Shown one piece after another: positions 1 through 7,314 of a stretch of DNA of 64,000 nt (the stretch's first letter is position 1; the number at the start of each line of letters is the position of its first letter). A program made the translations under genes and the position numbers. Origin of the DNA: Spirulina sp034932185. GTDB lineage: Bacteria; Cyanobacteriota; Cyanobacteriia; Cyanobacteriales; Spirulinaceae. The notes beneath the pieces are model-generated. The model searched no databases and had not been told where the DNA came from. It was given only the letters and a program-made list of their open reading frames with translations. The stretch covers positions 62,001-126,000 of the forward strand of contig NZ_JAYGHW010000002.1 of NCBI RefSeq assembly GCF_034932185.1, written 5' to 3'.

Positions 1-1383
1 CAGGTTTGGCAGGTTTTGCCCTTGGGGCCAACCGGCTATGGCAACTCTCCCTACCTTTGCTATTCTGCCCTGGCCGGCAATCCTCTACTGATCAATTTAG
101 AATGGCTGGTGGCCGAAAAGTTACTCGCGGCATCGGATTTTGATCACCTCCCGATGTTTAACGCGATTAAGGCGGATTATGAAGGGGCGATCGCCATTAA
201 AATCCCCCTCCTCCACAAAGCCAGTCAAAATTTTGTCACCAAAGCCACCCCAGAGCGCAAAAAAGAATTTCTGGCCTTTTGTGAAGCTCAAGCCTATTGG
301 CTCGATGACTATGCCCTGTTTATGGCCATCAAAGGCCAGCAAAACGGGGCCAGTTGGCATCAGTGGGATGAACCCTTAGCTCAACGGGATCCCCAAACCC
401 TCGCCCAAGTCACCGCCCAACTCAAAAACGAAATTTTCTACCACAAATATATTCAGTCGGAATTTTTCCGCCAATGGTCAACCCTAAAACAATACGCCAA
501 TGATCATGGTGTAGAAATCTTTGGGGATATTCCTATTTATGTGGCCCATGACAGCGTGGATGTGTGGGCCAATCCGGAAATTTTCTGCCTTGACCCCGAA
601 ACAAGTGAACCGGCTCAGATGGCCGGTGTGCCGCCGGATTACTTCAGCGAAACTGGTCAACTGTGGGGCAATCCCGTCTACAACTGGGAAGCTTTACAGG
701 AGACCCATTTTGCTTGGTGGGTACAGCGCATTGAAGGAATGCTCAACTATGTCGATTGGATGCGCATTGACCATTTCCGGGGTTTTGAATCCTTTTGGTC
801 AGTGCCGGGGGGGGAAACTGTGGCGATTAAGGGTGAATGGGTGAATGCACCGGGAGCCGAGTTTTTTGAAATTCTCAAGGATAAGTTGGGGGACTTGCCC
901 ATTATTGCTGAGGATTTGGGGGTGATTACACCGGAGGTGGAGGCGTTGCGGGATCAGTTTGGGTTTGCGGGGATGAAGGTGTTGCATTTTGCCTTTGATT
1001 CTGGCCCGGGTAATCCTTTTTTACCCTTTAACCATTCCCTCAATTGTGTGGTTTATAGCGGCACTCATGATAATGACACGACGGTGGGTTGGTTTAATGC
1101 CAGGGATGAGGAGGCCAAACAGCGGGTCTATGACTACTTCGGGGGGGTTCCACCGGAGCCGATTGAATGGGCGATGATTCGCATGGCGATGAGTTCGGTG
1201 GGCCAACTGTCGATCTATCCTTTACAGGATGTTTTGGGGTTGGGTACGGCATCCCGGATGAATATGCCCGGTGCGGCGGAAGGCAATTGGGATTGGCGGT
1301 ATCAAGAATCGATGTTGCGGCCAGAGTTGGGCGATCGCCTCCGCCGTTTAACAGAACTCTACGGCCGATTGCCTCAGGGTTAG
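1..1383 (+). CDS. malQ: 4-alpha-glucanotransferase (amylomaltase), 5'-truncated by window edge
   Basis: GH77 disproportionating enzyme that transfers alpha-1,4-glucan segments between malto-oligosaccharides; in cyanobacteria it works in glycogen turnover in the cytosol. The frame is open from base 1, beginning QVWQVLPLGPTGYGNSPY, a conserved stretch near the family N-terminus, so only the first few dozen residues are missing. Family landmarks are visible: DWMRIDHFRGFESFW carries the nucleophile Asp, IIAEDLGVITPEV the acid/base Glu, and YSGTHDNDTTVGW the transition-state Asp. The end (GDRLRRLTELYGR) is typical of the family. It converges on the SLH porin and is followed by a terminator-like repeat. 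No frameshift is seen. Assignment is by motif recognition. Confidence 0.95.
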   Translation, partial: QVWQVLPLGPTGYGNSPYLCYSALAGNPLLINLEWLVAEKLLAASDFDHLPMFNAIKADYEGAIAIKIPLLHKASQNFVTKATPERKKEFLAFCEAQAYWLDDYALFMAIKGQQNGASWHQWDEPLAQRDPQTLAQVTAQLKNEIFYHKYIQSEFFRQWSTLKQYANDHGVEIFGDIPIYVAHDSVDVWANPEIFCLDPETSEPAQMAGVPPDYFSETGQLWGNPVYNWEALQETHFAWWVQRIEGMLNYVDWMRIDHFRGFESFWSVPGGETVAIKGEWVNAPGAEFFEILKDKLGDLPIIAEDLGVITPEVEALRDQFGFAGMKVLHFAFDSGPGNPFLPFNHSLNCVVYSGTHDNDTTVGWFNARDEEAKQRVYDYFGGVPPEPIEWAMIRMAMSSVGQLSIYPLQDVLGLGTASRMNMPGAAEGNWDWRYQESMLRPELGDRLRRLTELYGRLPQG

Positions 1384-1387
1384 GATC

Positions 1388-1417
1388 CCCCCTGCCCCCC
1401 TTGAAAAGGGGGGTTTT
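1388..1417 (+). terminator. Repeat-derived rho-independent terminator after malQ
   Basis: CCCCCCTT (1395-1402) pairs with AAGGGGGG (1406-1413) over a GAA loop and is followed by TTTT, starting a few bases after the malQ stop. The same element recurs three times in tandem after tatA (12095-12270), so this terminator is also a dispersed repeat. Confidence 0.6.
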
Positions 1418-1445
1418 GATGATTTATGCCATTTTGCGTCGCTGC

Positions 1446-3266
1446 TTAAAACGAGAACGTGGCCCGCAACGCCCCAATCAGCACCGTATCGTTGTTGGCG
1501 TTATGCCCCGGATTAAACACCGCCACCAAACTGGGTGTAAGTGTGATGTAGTTACTCAACCGCCAGCGATAAAACGCCTCTAGGTGATATGCCCTATCAT
1601 CCCGACCGCCATTAAACGCGGTGCTGCCCGTTTTAAAGAAGCTCGGAATATTCCCCAGCACTTGACCATTGGCGCTTAAATTACTTTCTGTGATGCGGGG
1701 TGGCATACCAAAGAAGATGCCGCCAAAATTCCCCTCGGCAAACAGATCCGGGAACTGCAACGATAGCATCCAATTGTTGGTCTGTACTGAACCGTCGAAA
1801 TTGAGTTGATGGGAGGTCGTCCAGCCTACCCAGCCGCCAAGGGTGACAGCATCGGTAATGGCCCAGTTGGCCGTGATGCCAAAGGCATTGGTTTCGAGAT
1901 CCACACCATTGAGCGACGACACTTGCTCATCACCCAAAAAGGTATTCAAGAAGCCCTGATTTGCACCGGATCGACCATTGAGGAAATAGAGGGCAATATC
2001 TGTATTGCGGGTGGGTGTGACGAGAGCTTGAAGCCCTAGGGTATAGGCTTTACCGATGAAGCCTTCGGTGGGAACATTCGCAAACGCTGCCGAATAGACC
2101 CCCTGCACACTCAGAATCGGTGTGGCTTGCCAGTCAAAACCAGCCCCGGCACTGGTTCCGCCCAGTTGAATGATCGGGTTGCGCTGGGCAAAGCGAGATA
2201 TGGGGCCAAATCCGGCACTTTCGACGCGGGACGGGCCACGGAAGACGTTGACGGGGTTCACGCCTGCGGGGCCGATGATCACGGCTAGGCGATCGGTGAC
2301 GCGCTGGCGATAGCTGACATCGCTGAAGATGAGGCTGTTGGCGGTGTCGGATTCGTAGCCTAAGCGGGTGAAGTTGTTGTTCACCAGGCCATAGTTGGCG
2401 GGGTTGCTCACGCTGGTGTTGATGTTGCCGGCTTGCATCCCGGTGAGCAGGTAACTACCGGGGCCAAATTGGGTGAGGAAGGTGAATTGGGCGTTGTAGC
2501 CAAAGCTGACTTCATCGTTGGGGTCGGCGGTGTCGGTTTGACCATCACTTCCTATTGCCCCGGTGGTGTTGTTGCTGAAGTCGATGGAGTTGCTGAAGCG
2601 GCTTTGCAAACCGAATACCACTTGACCATAGAGTTTGGTGGTGGTGGAGAATTGGTTATCTTCGAGGAATTGCGCCCGGCTATCGAGGTTATCGACCCGG
2701 CTGCCGAGGTTTGCAAGTTCGGTTTCAAATTCTTGGGAGAGGCGACGCAGGATCTCGAAGTCTGCTTGGGTCGCAAAGTTGGCGGTGGTTTCTGCGAGGA
2801 GACGCTCCATGGTTTGCAGGCAAGCGTTCAGCCCAGCGGCGAATTCGTAGCGGCTGAGGGCTGTGTTCCCCTGGAATGTGCCGTTGGGGTAGCCTTTGAG
2901 GCAGTCGTAGCGGCTGATCAGATCGCTGAGGGCGGCGTAGGCCCAGTCGCTGGGTTGCACGTCGGAGAGTTGGTTTACTCCGGTGATTTGGCCCATCGGT
3001 GCGGTGGAACTGAGGGAGCCAAATGTCGGTTGCGGGGTGGGGGTGATCGGTTGCGGGGTGGGGGTGAACTGGCTCAGGTCACGGTTGAGGATGGTGCTGC
3101 CGTTGCCGAGATCTGCGGCGGTGGTGCTGGCTGCGGGTAGTTCGGGCAGGGCTTGGGCGGCGGTGGTGCTGGCAATGAAGGCGGTTGAACTGAGGCTAAG
3201 AACGCTAAAGATCGGCAACAAGCGCGAGTTACGTATCAAAGTTAAGGTGGTTGAATGGGATATCAT
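1446..3266 (-). CDS. Iron uptake porin, SLH domain plus OprB-like barrel
   Basis: Outer-membrane channel of the cyanobacterial SLH/OprB family; homologues are often annotated as iron-uptake or carbohydrate-selective porins. Residues about 1-40 form a long signal peptide ending ...TTAAQA. A proline-rich linker follows (PTPQPITPTPQP), then an SLH domain at about 95-155 (LSDVQPSDWAYAALSDL, GYPNGTFQGNTALSRYEFA), which anchors the protein to pyruvylated peptidoglycan polysaccharide. A short coiled coil at about 165-205 precedes LEDNQFSTTTKL, the family's entry into the beta barrel, and the protein ends in an aromatic residue (RATFSF), typical of outer-membrane insertion. It is clearly paralogous to the porin at 9007-10623 but more divergent in the barrel. 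Substrate is inferred from family only. Confidence 0.88.
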   Translation of the reverse strand: MISHSTTLTLIRNSRLLPIFSVLSLSSTAFIASTTAAQALPELPAASTTAADLGNGSTILNRDLSQFTPTPQPITPTPQPTFGSLSSTAPMGQITGVNQLSDVQPSDWAYAALSDLISRYDCLKGYPNGTFQGNTALSRYEFAAGLNACLQTMERLLAETTANFATQADFEILRRLSQEFETELANLGSRVDNLDSRAQFLEDNQFSTTTKLYGQVVFGLQSRFSNSIDFSNNTTGAIGSDGQTDTADPNDEVSFGYNAQFTFLTQFGPGSYLLTGMQAGNINTSVSNPANYGLVNNNFTRLGYESDTANSLIFSDVSYRQRVTDRLAVIIGPAGVNPVNVFRGPSRVESAGFGPISRFAQRNPIIQLGGTSAGAGFDWQATPILSVQGVYSAAFANVPTEGFIGKAYTLGLQALVTPTRNTDIALYFLNGRSGANQGFLNTFLGDEQVSSLNGVDLETNAFGITANWAITDAVTLGGWVGWTTSHQLNFDGSVQTNNWMLSLQFPDLFAEGNFGGIFFGMPPRITESNLSANGQVLGNIPSFFKTGSTAFNGGRDDRAYHLEAFYRWRLSNYITLTPSLVAVFNPGHNANNDTVLIGALRATFSF

Positions 3267-3473
3267 TGCGCTCGTTGGATTGGTTGTGGATGATCCAGAC
3301 CACTCCAGAAGCTTCAGGACGATATCACGGTTTCATAAGTTTTGGCTATCTATTCAATGTTTCCGTATTCTGATGGTGATTGAATCCACGGCCGAAATGT
3401 TGTGTGATTTAACCCTGTGCATCGGAAAATAACACTGTATATACTGGGTAGAACATATATTTTCTGCTCAACA

Positions 3474-4229
3474 ATGCAAACTAAATCTAAAATCGCTCTG
3501 GCTGGGGCGATCGCCCTCGGTCTAGTCTCCCTAGGTGGGGTCTCGGATGGTGCTTATGCACAACAAGTCAATGCTCTGTCCTTCAGCTCCTTCAATCCGG
3601 CCACCCGCGAGTTGGTTCTCACGAATAATCGGGGGATTATGACTCTCTCTCCTTCTACTACGATGATGTCCAGTGGTGGTGGTAGCATTGCTCTTACAGA
3701 CTCTCGTACCATCCACACTGACACCGAGAATTCAAACCCCACCGGCCGACTATGCTATGACTCCTGCCTTAACAGGCGTTACTTCTTTTCGAGCCCATTC
3801 TCCATCTCCGGGTCTGATGCCTCTGGCTCGCTGGTATCCACCAGTCCATTAAACTTCGAGTTATATGTACTGACCAATGGACAGAATGGTGGGTCTCTTT
3901 CTATTTCTTCTGGCGGCGGGGTTTTGTTCGACGCTTCTAACTCTCGTCCTTTCCCCGTTGGGTTCTCCCCCTTTATCCCTCCGACTCCCACCCCGACGCT
4001 TACTCCCACCCCGACGCTTACTCCCACCCCGACGCTTACTCCCAGTTCAATCAATGTACCGGAGTTGAACGCCGCTCGCCTCACCCTGCCCGAACCCACC
4101 ACCCAACCCGACCACCCCGCCGCCCAAAATAACCCCGCCGCCAATACTGCACCGGGCGGCCAGAACCTCCGTCCCAACGGCATTCACACCCGCATCATTC
4201 CGGAATGGAGTCCGGGATTGTATCAGTGA
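3474..4229 (+). CDS. Secreted hypothetical protein with Thr/Pro tandem repeat
   Basis: Not recognised as a named family. I place the start at the ATG at 3474 because it opens a clean signal peptide (MQTKSKIALAGAIALGLVSLGG...AYAQQ); the upstream in-frame start adds an unlikely leader. The mature part is Ser/Gly-rich with beta-prone segments (residues 30-165), including a two-Cys turn (RLCYDSCLNRR), then a Thr/Pro spacer made of an 18-bp DNA repeat, then a Pro/Asn-rich tail ending HTRIIPEWSPGLYQ. A TATACT -10-like hexamer lies at 3440-3445. Its last 28 bp or so are duplicated at 5091-5118, beyond the HNH cassette. Probably exported to the periplasm or surface; function unknown. Confidence 0.7.
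   Translation: MQTKSKIALAGAIALGLVSLGGVSDGAYAQQVNALSFSSFNPATRELVLTNNRGIMTLSPSTTMMSSGGGSIALTDSRTIHTDTENSNPTGRLCYDSCLNRRYFFSSPFSISGSDASGSLVSTSPLNFELYVLTNGQNGGSLSISSGGGVLFDASNSRPFPVGFSPFIPPTPTPTLTPTPTLTPTPTLTPSSINVPELNAARLTLPEPTTQPDHPAAQNNPAANTAPGGQNLRPNGIHTRIIPEWSPGLYQ
3993..4045 (+). repeat. 18-bp tandem repeat (about 3 copies) coding TPTLTP
   Basis: Unit CCGACGCTTACTCCCACC at 3993, 4011 and 4029 (last copy changed at its end). It is translated as a Thr/Pro spacer in the secreted protein and keeps frame because 18 is a multiple of 3. Confidence 0.9.
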
Positions 4230-4317
4230 TTAATTGATCATGTTTTGAGTTTGGATTAGGACATTCACATAATGTGGGGGGCAAGTCGATTGGGTGGCTT
4301 GCTCTTTTTTATGCGGC

Positions 4318-4773
4318 TCAGCTTTCCTGAATCGGATCACCTTGCGGCGGATGAATACCCACCTGTCGCCACAATGCTCTGGCACTTTGGATTGATTCTT
4401 CGGGCGGATAGCGAGTATCGTTCAGATCCAGCCGACTGACCGTTGCTCGTCCTGATGCGCTGGTTCCTACAATCTCAACAGCGTCGCTTGTCCAAGCAAA
4501 GTGGTCTGCCCAATGTTGCGTTCTTGGGTTAAATAACGGTTCCACTGCTTTGGTCACTGGATCAACACCACCCACAAAGTTATACCGACGCTCATTACAG
4601 CGGCGACAAGCCAGAGCTAAATTCTCCAGTTCATCTAAACCGCCTAAAGAGCGAGGCAAAACATGGTCAAATGTGAAACGATTAGCACTGATGCGTTCTG
4701 GAGAATGACAATATTCACATAGCCCTCTAGCCCGCTCACGCACCAACTGCCGGAGCACCGTATCGGTGGTCAT
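4318..4773 (-). CDS. HNH endonuclease
   Basis: Small HNH-family nuclease. The Zn/HNH core is plain: CEYC (about residue 19), FDHVLPRSLGG with the catalytic His (about 36), then ELENLALACRRCNERR giving the Asn and the second Cys pair. The C-terminal third (ALWRQVGIHPPQGD) is a conserved tail of cyanobacterial members. Its start codon overlaps the stop of the upstream small protein by 4 nt (4770-4773), so the two are translationally coupled. The pair is framed by a 28-bp direct repeat (4186-4213 and 5091-5118), which suggests it arrived as a cassette. Role unknown: candidates are a solitary mobile nuclease, defence, or one half of a two-gene module. Confidence 0.88.
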   Translation of the reverse strand: MTTDTVLRQLVRERARGLCEYCHSPERISANRFTFDHVLPRSLGGLDELENLALACRRCNERRYNFVGGVDPVTKAVEPLFNPRTQHWADHFAWTSDAVEIVGTSASGRATVSRLDLNDTRYPPEESIQSARALWRQVGIHPPQGDPIQES

Positions 4774-5003
4774 GTCTGTGCCACCAACATAGCGTTGATG
4801 TGGGTGAAAATTCGATCCATCTCACCGATTGATTCCAACTCAAGATGCTCTTCCGGAGTCAGCACATCTGCTTTTTTTCGCTCTAATAGCTCCTCCATCC
4901 GTGTCTGTAACAGGTCATCAAACTTAAACAGCATCCACTGATCAACTGCGGTCAGCCGAATTTGGCTAATGAGTTTAGAGGGTTTAGCAAGCGTGGGCAG
5001 CAT
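4770..5003 (-). CDS. Small conserved cyanobacterial protein coupled to HNH nuclease
   Basis: About 77 residues from the start at 5003 (MLPTLAKP); in-frame starts at 5033 and a TTG at 5075 are possible, and none has a convincing ribosome site. I prefer 5003 because related proteins, as I remember them, have only a short variable lead before the conserved VDQWMLFKFDDLLQTRMEEL. The body is helical and charged, with the block LLERKKADVLTPEEHLELE and a C-terminal EMDRIFTHINAML. No enzymatic motif is visible. The 4-nt overlap with the HNH gene implies a shared job, for example regulator, antitoxin-like partner or specificity subunit, but that is inference. Confidence 0.65.
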   Translation of the reverse strand: MLPTLAKPSKLISQIRLTAVDQWMLFKFDDLLQTRMEELLERKKADVLTPEEHLELESIGEMDRIFTHINAMLVAQT

Positions 5004-5090
5004 AGAACCGAAGAAAAATACGTTTTTTCTCATTGTAGAGAATGCAGCGGGATTTGCGATCGTGGTTCCTGCCAACTTTAACGATAGTTG

Positions 5091-5134
5091 ACACCCGCAT
5101 CATTCCGGAATGGAGTCCCGGTTTGTACCATTGA
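5091..5134 (+). pseudogene. Duplicated 3' end of the secreted protein gene
   Basis: The segment starting ACACCCGCATCATTCCGG is identical for 28 bp to 4186-4213 and continues with scattered changes to a stop, reading TRIIPEWSPGLYH against TRIIPEWSPGLYQ in the intact gene. Sequence upstream of 5091 does not resemble the parent gene, so this is a tail fragment only. It ends exactly where the IS right-end hairpin begins. Confidence 0.8.
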
Positions 5135-5480
5135 CACTCCCCGGCCTAAAGGCACGGGGATTCTTGGCTCACCGAGTCCACTTACCTAGGATTCCTTGCG
5201 AAGTCCTACATAGAGGTGGTTCTCTCCCCAAGCGTTACTTTCGGTGTGCCCCACCGTAGTTGGATTGCTCCAAAGTTTGTTTGGATTGGCAGCAATATTT
5301 GCCAAAAACTGATTCGTCTAGTCCCTGTGAATCTTTTACCTACTTGCAGGGAGGTCTAGAACAATGAAGTAGAACCCCATAGATTCAATTGCCAAGGTTC
5401 AGTAGCTACGGGTTAGGTAGCATCGGGTTTTTAAAGCGGTTGCTTACCCTATCCGCTACGCTAATCATACACCATCAAAA
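5131..5480 (-). mobile_element. Remnant of IS200/IS605-type (TnpB) element, right end
   Basis: Read on the minus strand this has the right-end architecture of cyanobacterial tnpB elements: a short C-terminal coding scrap, then a terminal hairpin, then GTCAA. The hairpin is CCCCG(5139-5143)-GCC-TAAA-GGC-A-CGGGG(5155-5159), followed on the minus strand by AGTGTCAA at the junction. No tnpA and no tnpB body remain. The left boundary near 5480 is a guess, set by the change into another repeat. The last part of such elements usually encodes the 3' omega-RNA, so a guide would be read from the flank below 5131. Confidence 0.65.
5186..5254 (-). pseudogene. TnpB C-terminal fragment
   Basis: Twenty-two codons reading VGHTESNAWGENHLY then VGLRKES and a stop at 5186-5188. 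The VGHTxSxAWG pattern resembles the C-terminal tail of TnpB proteins of cyanobacterial IS605-like elements as I recall them. Nothing upstream encodes the zinc ribbon or RuvC residues, so the gene is deleted. Confidence 0.55.
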
Positions 5481-5482
5481 GC

Positions 5483-5520
5483 CGTCCTGGATGGTGACTG
5501 AGCTTGTCGAAGTCAGGACG
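5483..5520. repeat. Short inverted repeat with ACTGAGCTTGTCGAAGT core
   Basis: CGTCCTG (5483-5489) pairs with CAGGACG (5514-5520); inside, GACT pairs with AGTC around GAGCTTGTCGA. The core resembles a widely dispersed bacterial palindromic repeat. It lies between the IS remnant and the lrtA terminator. Confidence 0.6.
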
Positions 5521-5543
5521 TTGCTCTAGACCCATGAATTTTG

Positions 5544-5575
5544 GTAAAAAAAAGGGTGAGCAATGCTCACCCTTT
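5544..5575 (-). terminator. Rho-independent terminator of lrtA/hpf
   Basis: AAAGGGTGAGC (5551-5561) pairs with GCTCACCCTTT (5565-5575). On the minus strand the stem is followed by a run of seven T, so it terminates the hibernation-factor transcript coming from 5638. Confidence 0.8.
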
Positions 5576-5637
5576 GTGCGTTATGGGATTGAGGAAGTCC
5601 AAACCCATTAAGATCGATAAAATTTAGCGATTAACCC

Positions 5638-6270
5638 TTAAACCGTGGCGGCGGCAGGCACTTCTACAGAACCACTGCTTTGGCCGTTGTTGTGACCATT
5701 TTCCGGGCGGGGACAAATCACCCCAAAACCACCATGGTTGCGACTATAAATCACGTTGATTTCCCCGGTTTGCTCATTGCAGAACACAAAGAAATCATGA
5801 TCCACCAATTGCAATTGGTGCAGAGCATCTTCAATGCTCATGGCCGGCATGGCAAAGTATTTCATCCGCACCACTTCAGCGGGCAACTCCGGAGCGCGAT
5901 CGCCAATTAAATCATTGGTGAGCACTTGATCATCGAGGGGAATGGGGGTCTTCGGTTGAGCTTGGGCTTTCGCGAGGTGTTTTTCTTTATACTTCCGGAG
6001 TTGGCGGGTAATTTTATCCGCCACTAAATCAATACTGGCATAGAGATCCCCACTGCTCTCTTGGGCACGGATCACCGTCCCATTAGCATGAACCGTCACC
6101 TCTGCGGCGTGACTGTTATTAATGCGGGGATTACGCGCCACGGAGAGATGAACATCAATCGTGGTGGTAATGCCTTGAAAATGTTTAACAGCTTTCTCCA
6201 GCTTTTGGTGTACATAATCACGAATCGAATCCGTAACGGTAATATTATTGCCCTGGATTAAAAGCTTCAT
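5638..6270 (-). CDS. hpf: Ribosome hibernation-promoting factor, long form (LrtA)
   Basis: Binds the 30S subunit and promotes inactive 100S dimers under darkness or starvation. The start at 6270 (MKLLIQGNNITVTDSIRDYV) fits the family; an ATG five codons upstream also exists. Residues about 1-100 form the ribosome-binding S30AE/YfiA domain (KLEKAVKHFQGITTTIDVHLSV). After a basic linker, residues about 140-195 are the dimerisation domain of long HPF (VVRMKYFAMPAMSIEDALHQ, NVIYSRNHGGFGVI). A low-complexity Asn/Gly/Ser tail ends the protein. The gene is monocistronic with its own terminator. The roughly 290-nt leader up to lipB is consistent with the light/dark mRNA control known for cyanobacterial lrtA, but no element was identified. 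Confidence 0.93.
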   Translation of the reverse strand: MKLLIQGNNITVTDSIRDYVHQKLEKAVKHFQGITTTIDVHLSVARNPRINNSHAAEVTVHANGTVIRAQESSGDLYASIDLVADKITRQLRKYKEKHLAKAQAQPKTPIPLDDQVLTNDLIGDRAPELPAEVVRMKYFAMPAMSIEDALHQLQLVDHDFFVFCNEQTGEINVIYSRNHGGFGVICPRPENGHNNGQSSGSVEVPAAATV

Positions 6271-6615
6271 ATTGAACGACTCCATTGTGTAGGATAAAAC
6301 TGCCTGAGTCTGGGGCTGGGATGGATCTGCTCCAAGCGTCGAGGCAATGCGAGTATTGGTTTTCCTTCCAAACGCAAGCGGTTTTTCTGCTCAGAACGGT
6401 GGGTTGAGGCTGGTACCTGTTGCGATCGCCGGGTCTATCGGAGCCATGAGGGAAGGGTCATGGTTGGGATTGATCAATCACCTTCAAAATTCCGGTTGAT
6501 CACTGACCCGTAGAAAGAATCTCCTTGGCTGAACTGCTTTCTATATTCTCACCCTAGCACTTTGTATTCTAGAGAACGCAACCTCTTGATTTCTCTTTAC
6601 CATCTGTTGCATCCT

Positions 6616-7314
6616 GTGATAGTTCTTGACAAGTTGCGACCATTGCCTATTCCCCGCCATTGCCTCCTCTACAATTTAGGTTGCGTTCCCTACGAGACAG
6701 CCTGGGCTTGGCAGCGATCGCTCCTTGCAGCCCGGTTAGCCCACCCTGATCTTGAAGATTTATTAATTTTATTAGAGCATCCGCCGGTTTATACCCTCGG
6801 CACAGGGAGCAGTTTAGCCCATCTTAAATTTCAGCGGGAAGAGAGCAATTACTCACTGTTTCGCACGGAACGGGGGGGAGAAGTCACCTACCATTGTCCG
6901 GGGCAATTGGTGGGGTATCCGATCCTCAACCTTCAATCTTACCGGCCCGATCTCCATTGGTATCTGCGCCAATTGGAAGCGGTGCTGATTGAGACCTTGG
7001 CCCACTATGGTTTAAGGGGAGAAAGAATTCCGGGGTTAACGGGGGTTTGGGTGGAGGGGGTGAAGGTGGCGGCCATTGGCATTAAGGTCAAACGGTGGAT
7101 CACGATCCATGGGTTTGCTCTCAATGTTTGCCCCGATTTAGCTGGGTTTCGGGAAATTGTCCCCTGTGGCATTGGCGATCGCCCCGTCGGTTCCTTAGCC
7201 CAGTTCATCCCAGAAATTACCGTGGCAGCGGTGCGGGTTCAAGTGGCCCAAGCTTTTGGCCAAGTGTTTGGTTGTCAGATCCAGCCCCAAGGCGGAACAA
7301 TCCCCATCCCTTAG
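6616..7314 (+). CDS. lipB: Octanoyl-[ACP]:protein N-octanoyltransferase (LipB)
   Basis: Transfers octanoyl from ACP to the lipoyl domains of pyruvate dehydrogenase and glycine cleavage H protein, the first step of lipoate synthesis. The signature RGGEVTYHCPGQLVGYPI is followed by GVWVEGVKVAAIGIKV and ITIHGFALNV, and the catalytic Cys lies in IVPCGIGDRPVGSL. No ATG fits. I chose the GTG at 6616, giving 232 residues, in the usual family range; a TTG at 6562 would add 18 residues without family character. No strong ribosome site is seen. The 3' end overlaps the convergent regulator gene by 4 nt. Confidence 0.93.
   Translation: MIVLDKLRPLPIPRHCLLYNLGCVPYETAWAWQRSLLAARLAHPDLEDLLILLEHPPVYTLGTGSSLAHLKFQREESNYSLFRTERGGEVTYHCPGQLVGYPILNLQSYRPDLHWYLRQLEAVLIETLAHYGLRGERIPGLTGVWVEGVKVAAIGIKVKRWITIHGFALNVCPDLAGFREIVPCGIGDRPVGSLAQFIPEITVAAVRVQVAQAFGQVFGCQIQPQGGTIPIP

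Noticed and set aside
2433..3140. Long open frame on the plus strand opposite the first porin
   Set aside because: Antisense shadow of a well-supported SLH porin gene; no family character and a biased Gly/Val/Glu composition from the GC-rich complement.
4318..5134. HNH plus small protein as a classical toxin-antitoxin pair
   Set aside because: Gene coupling fits, but neither protein has a recognisable toxin or antitoxin domain, so the label is not justified.
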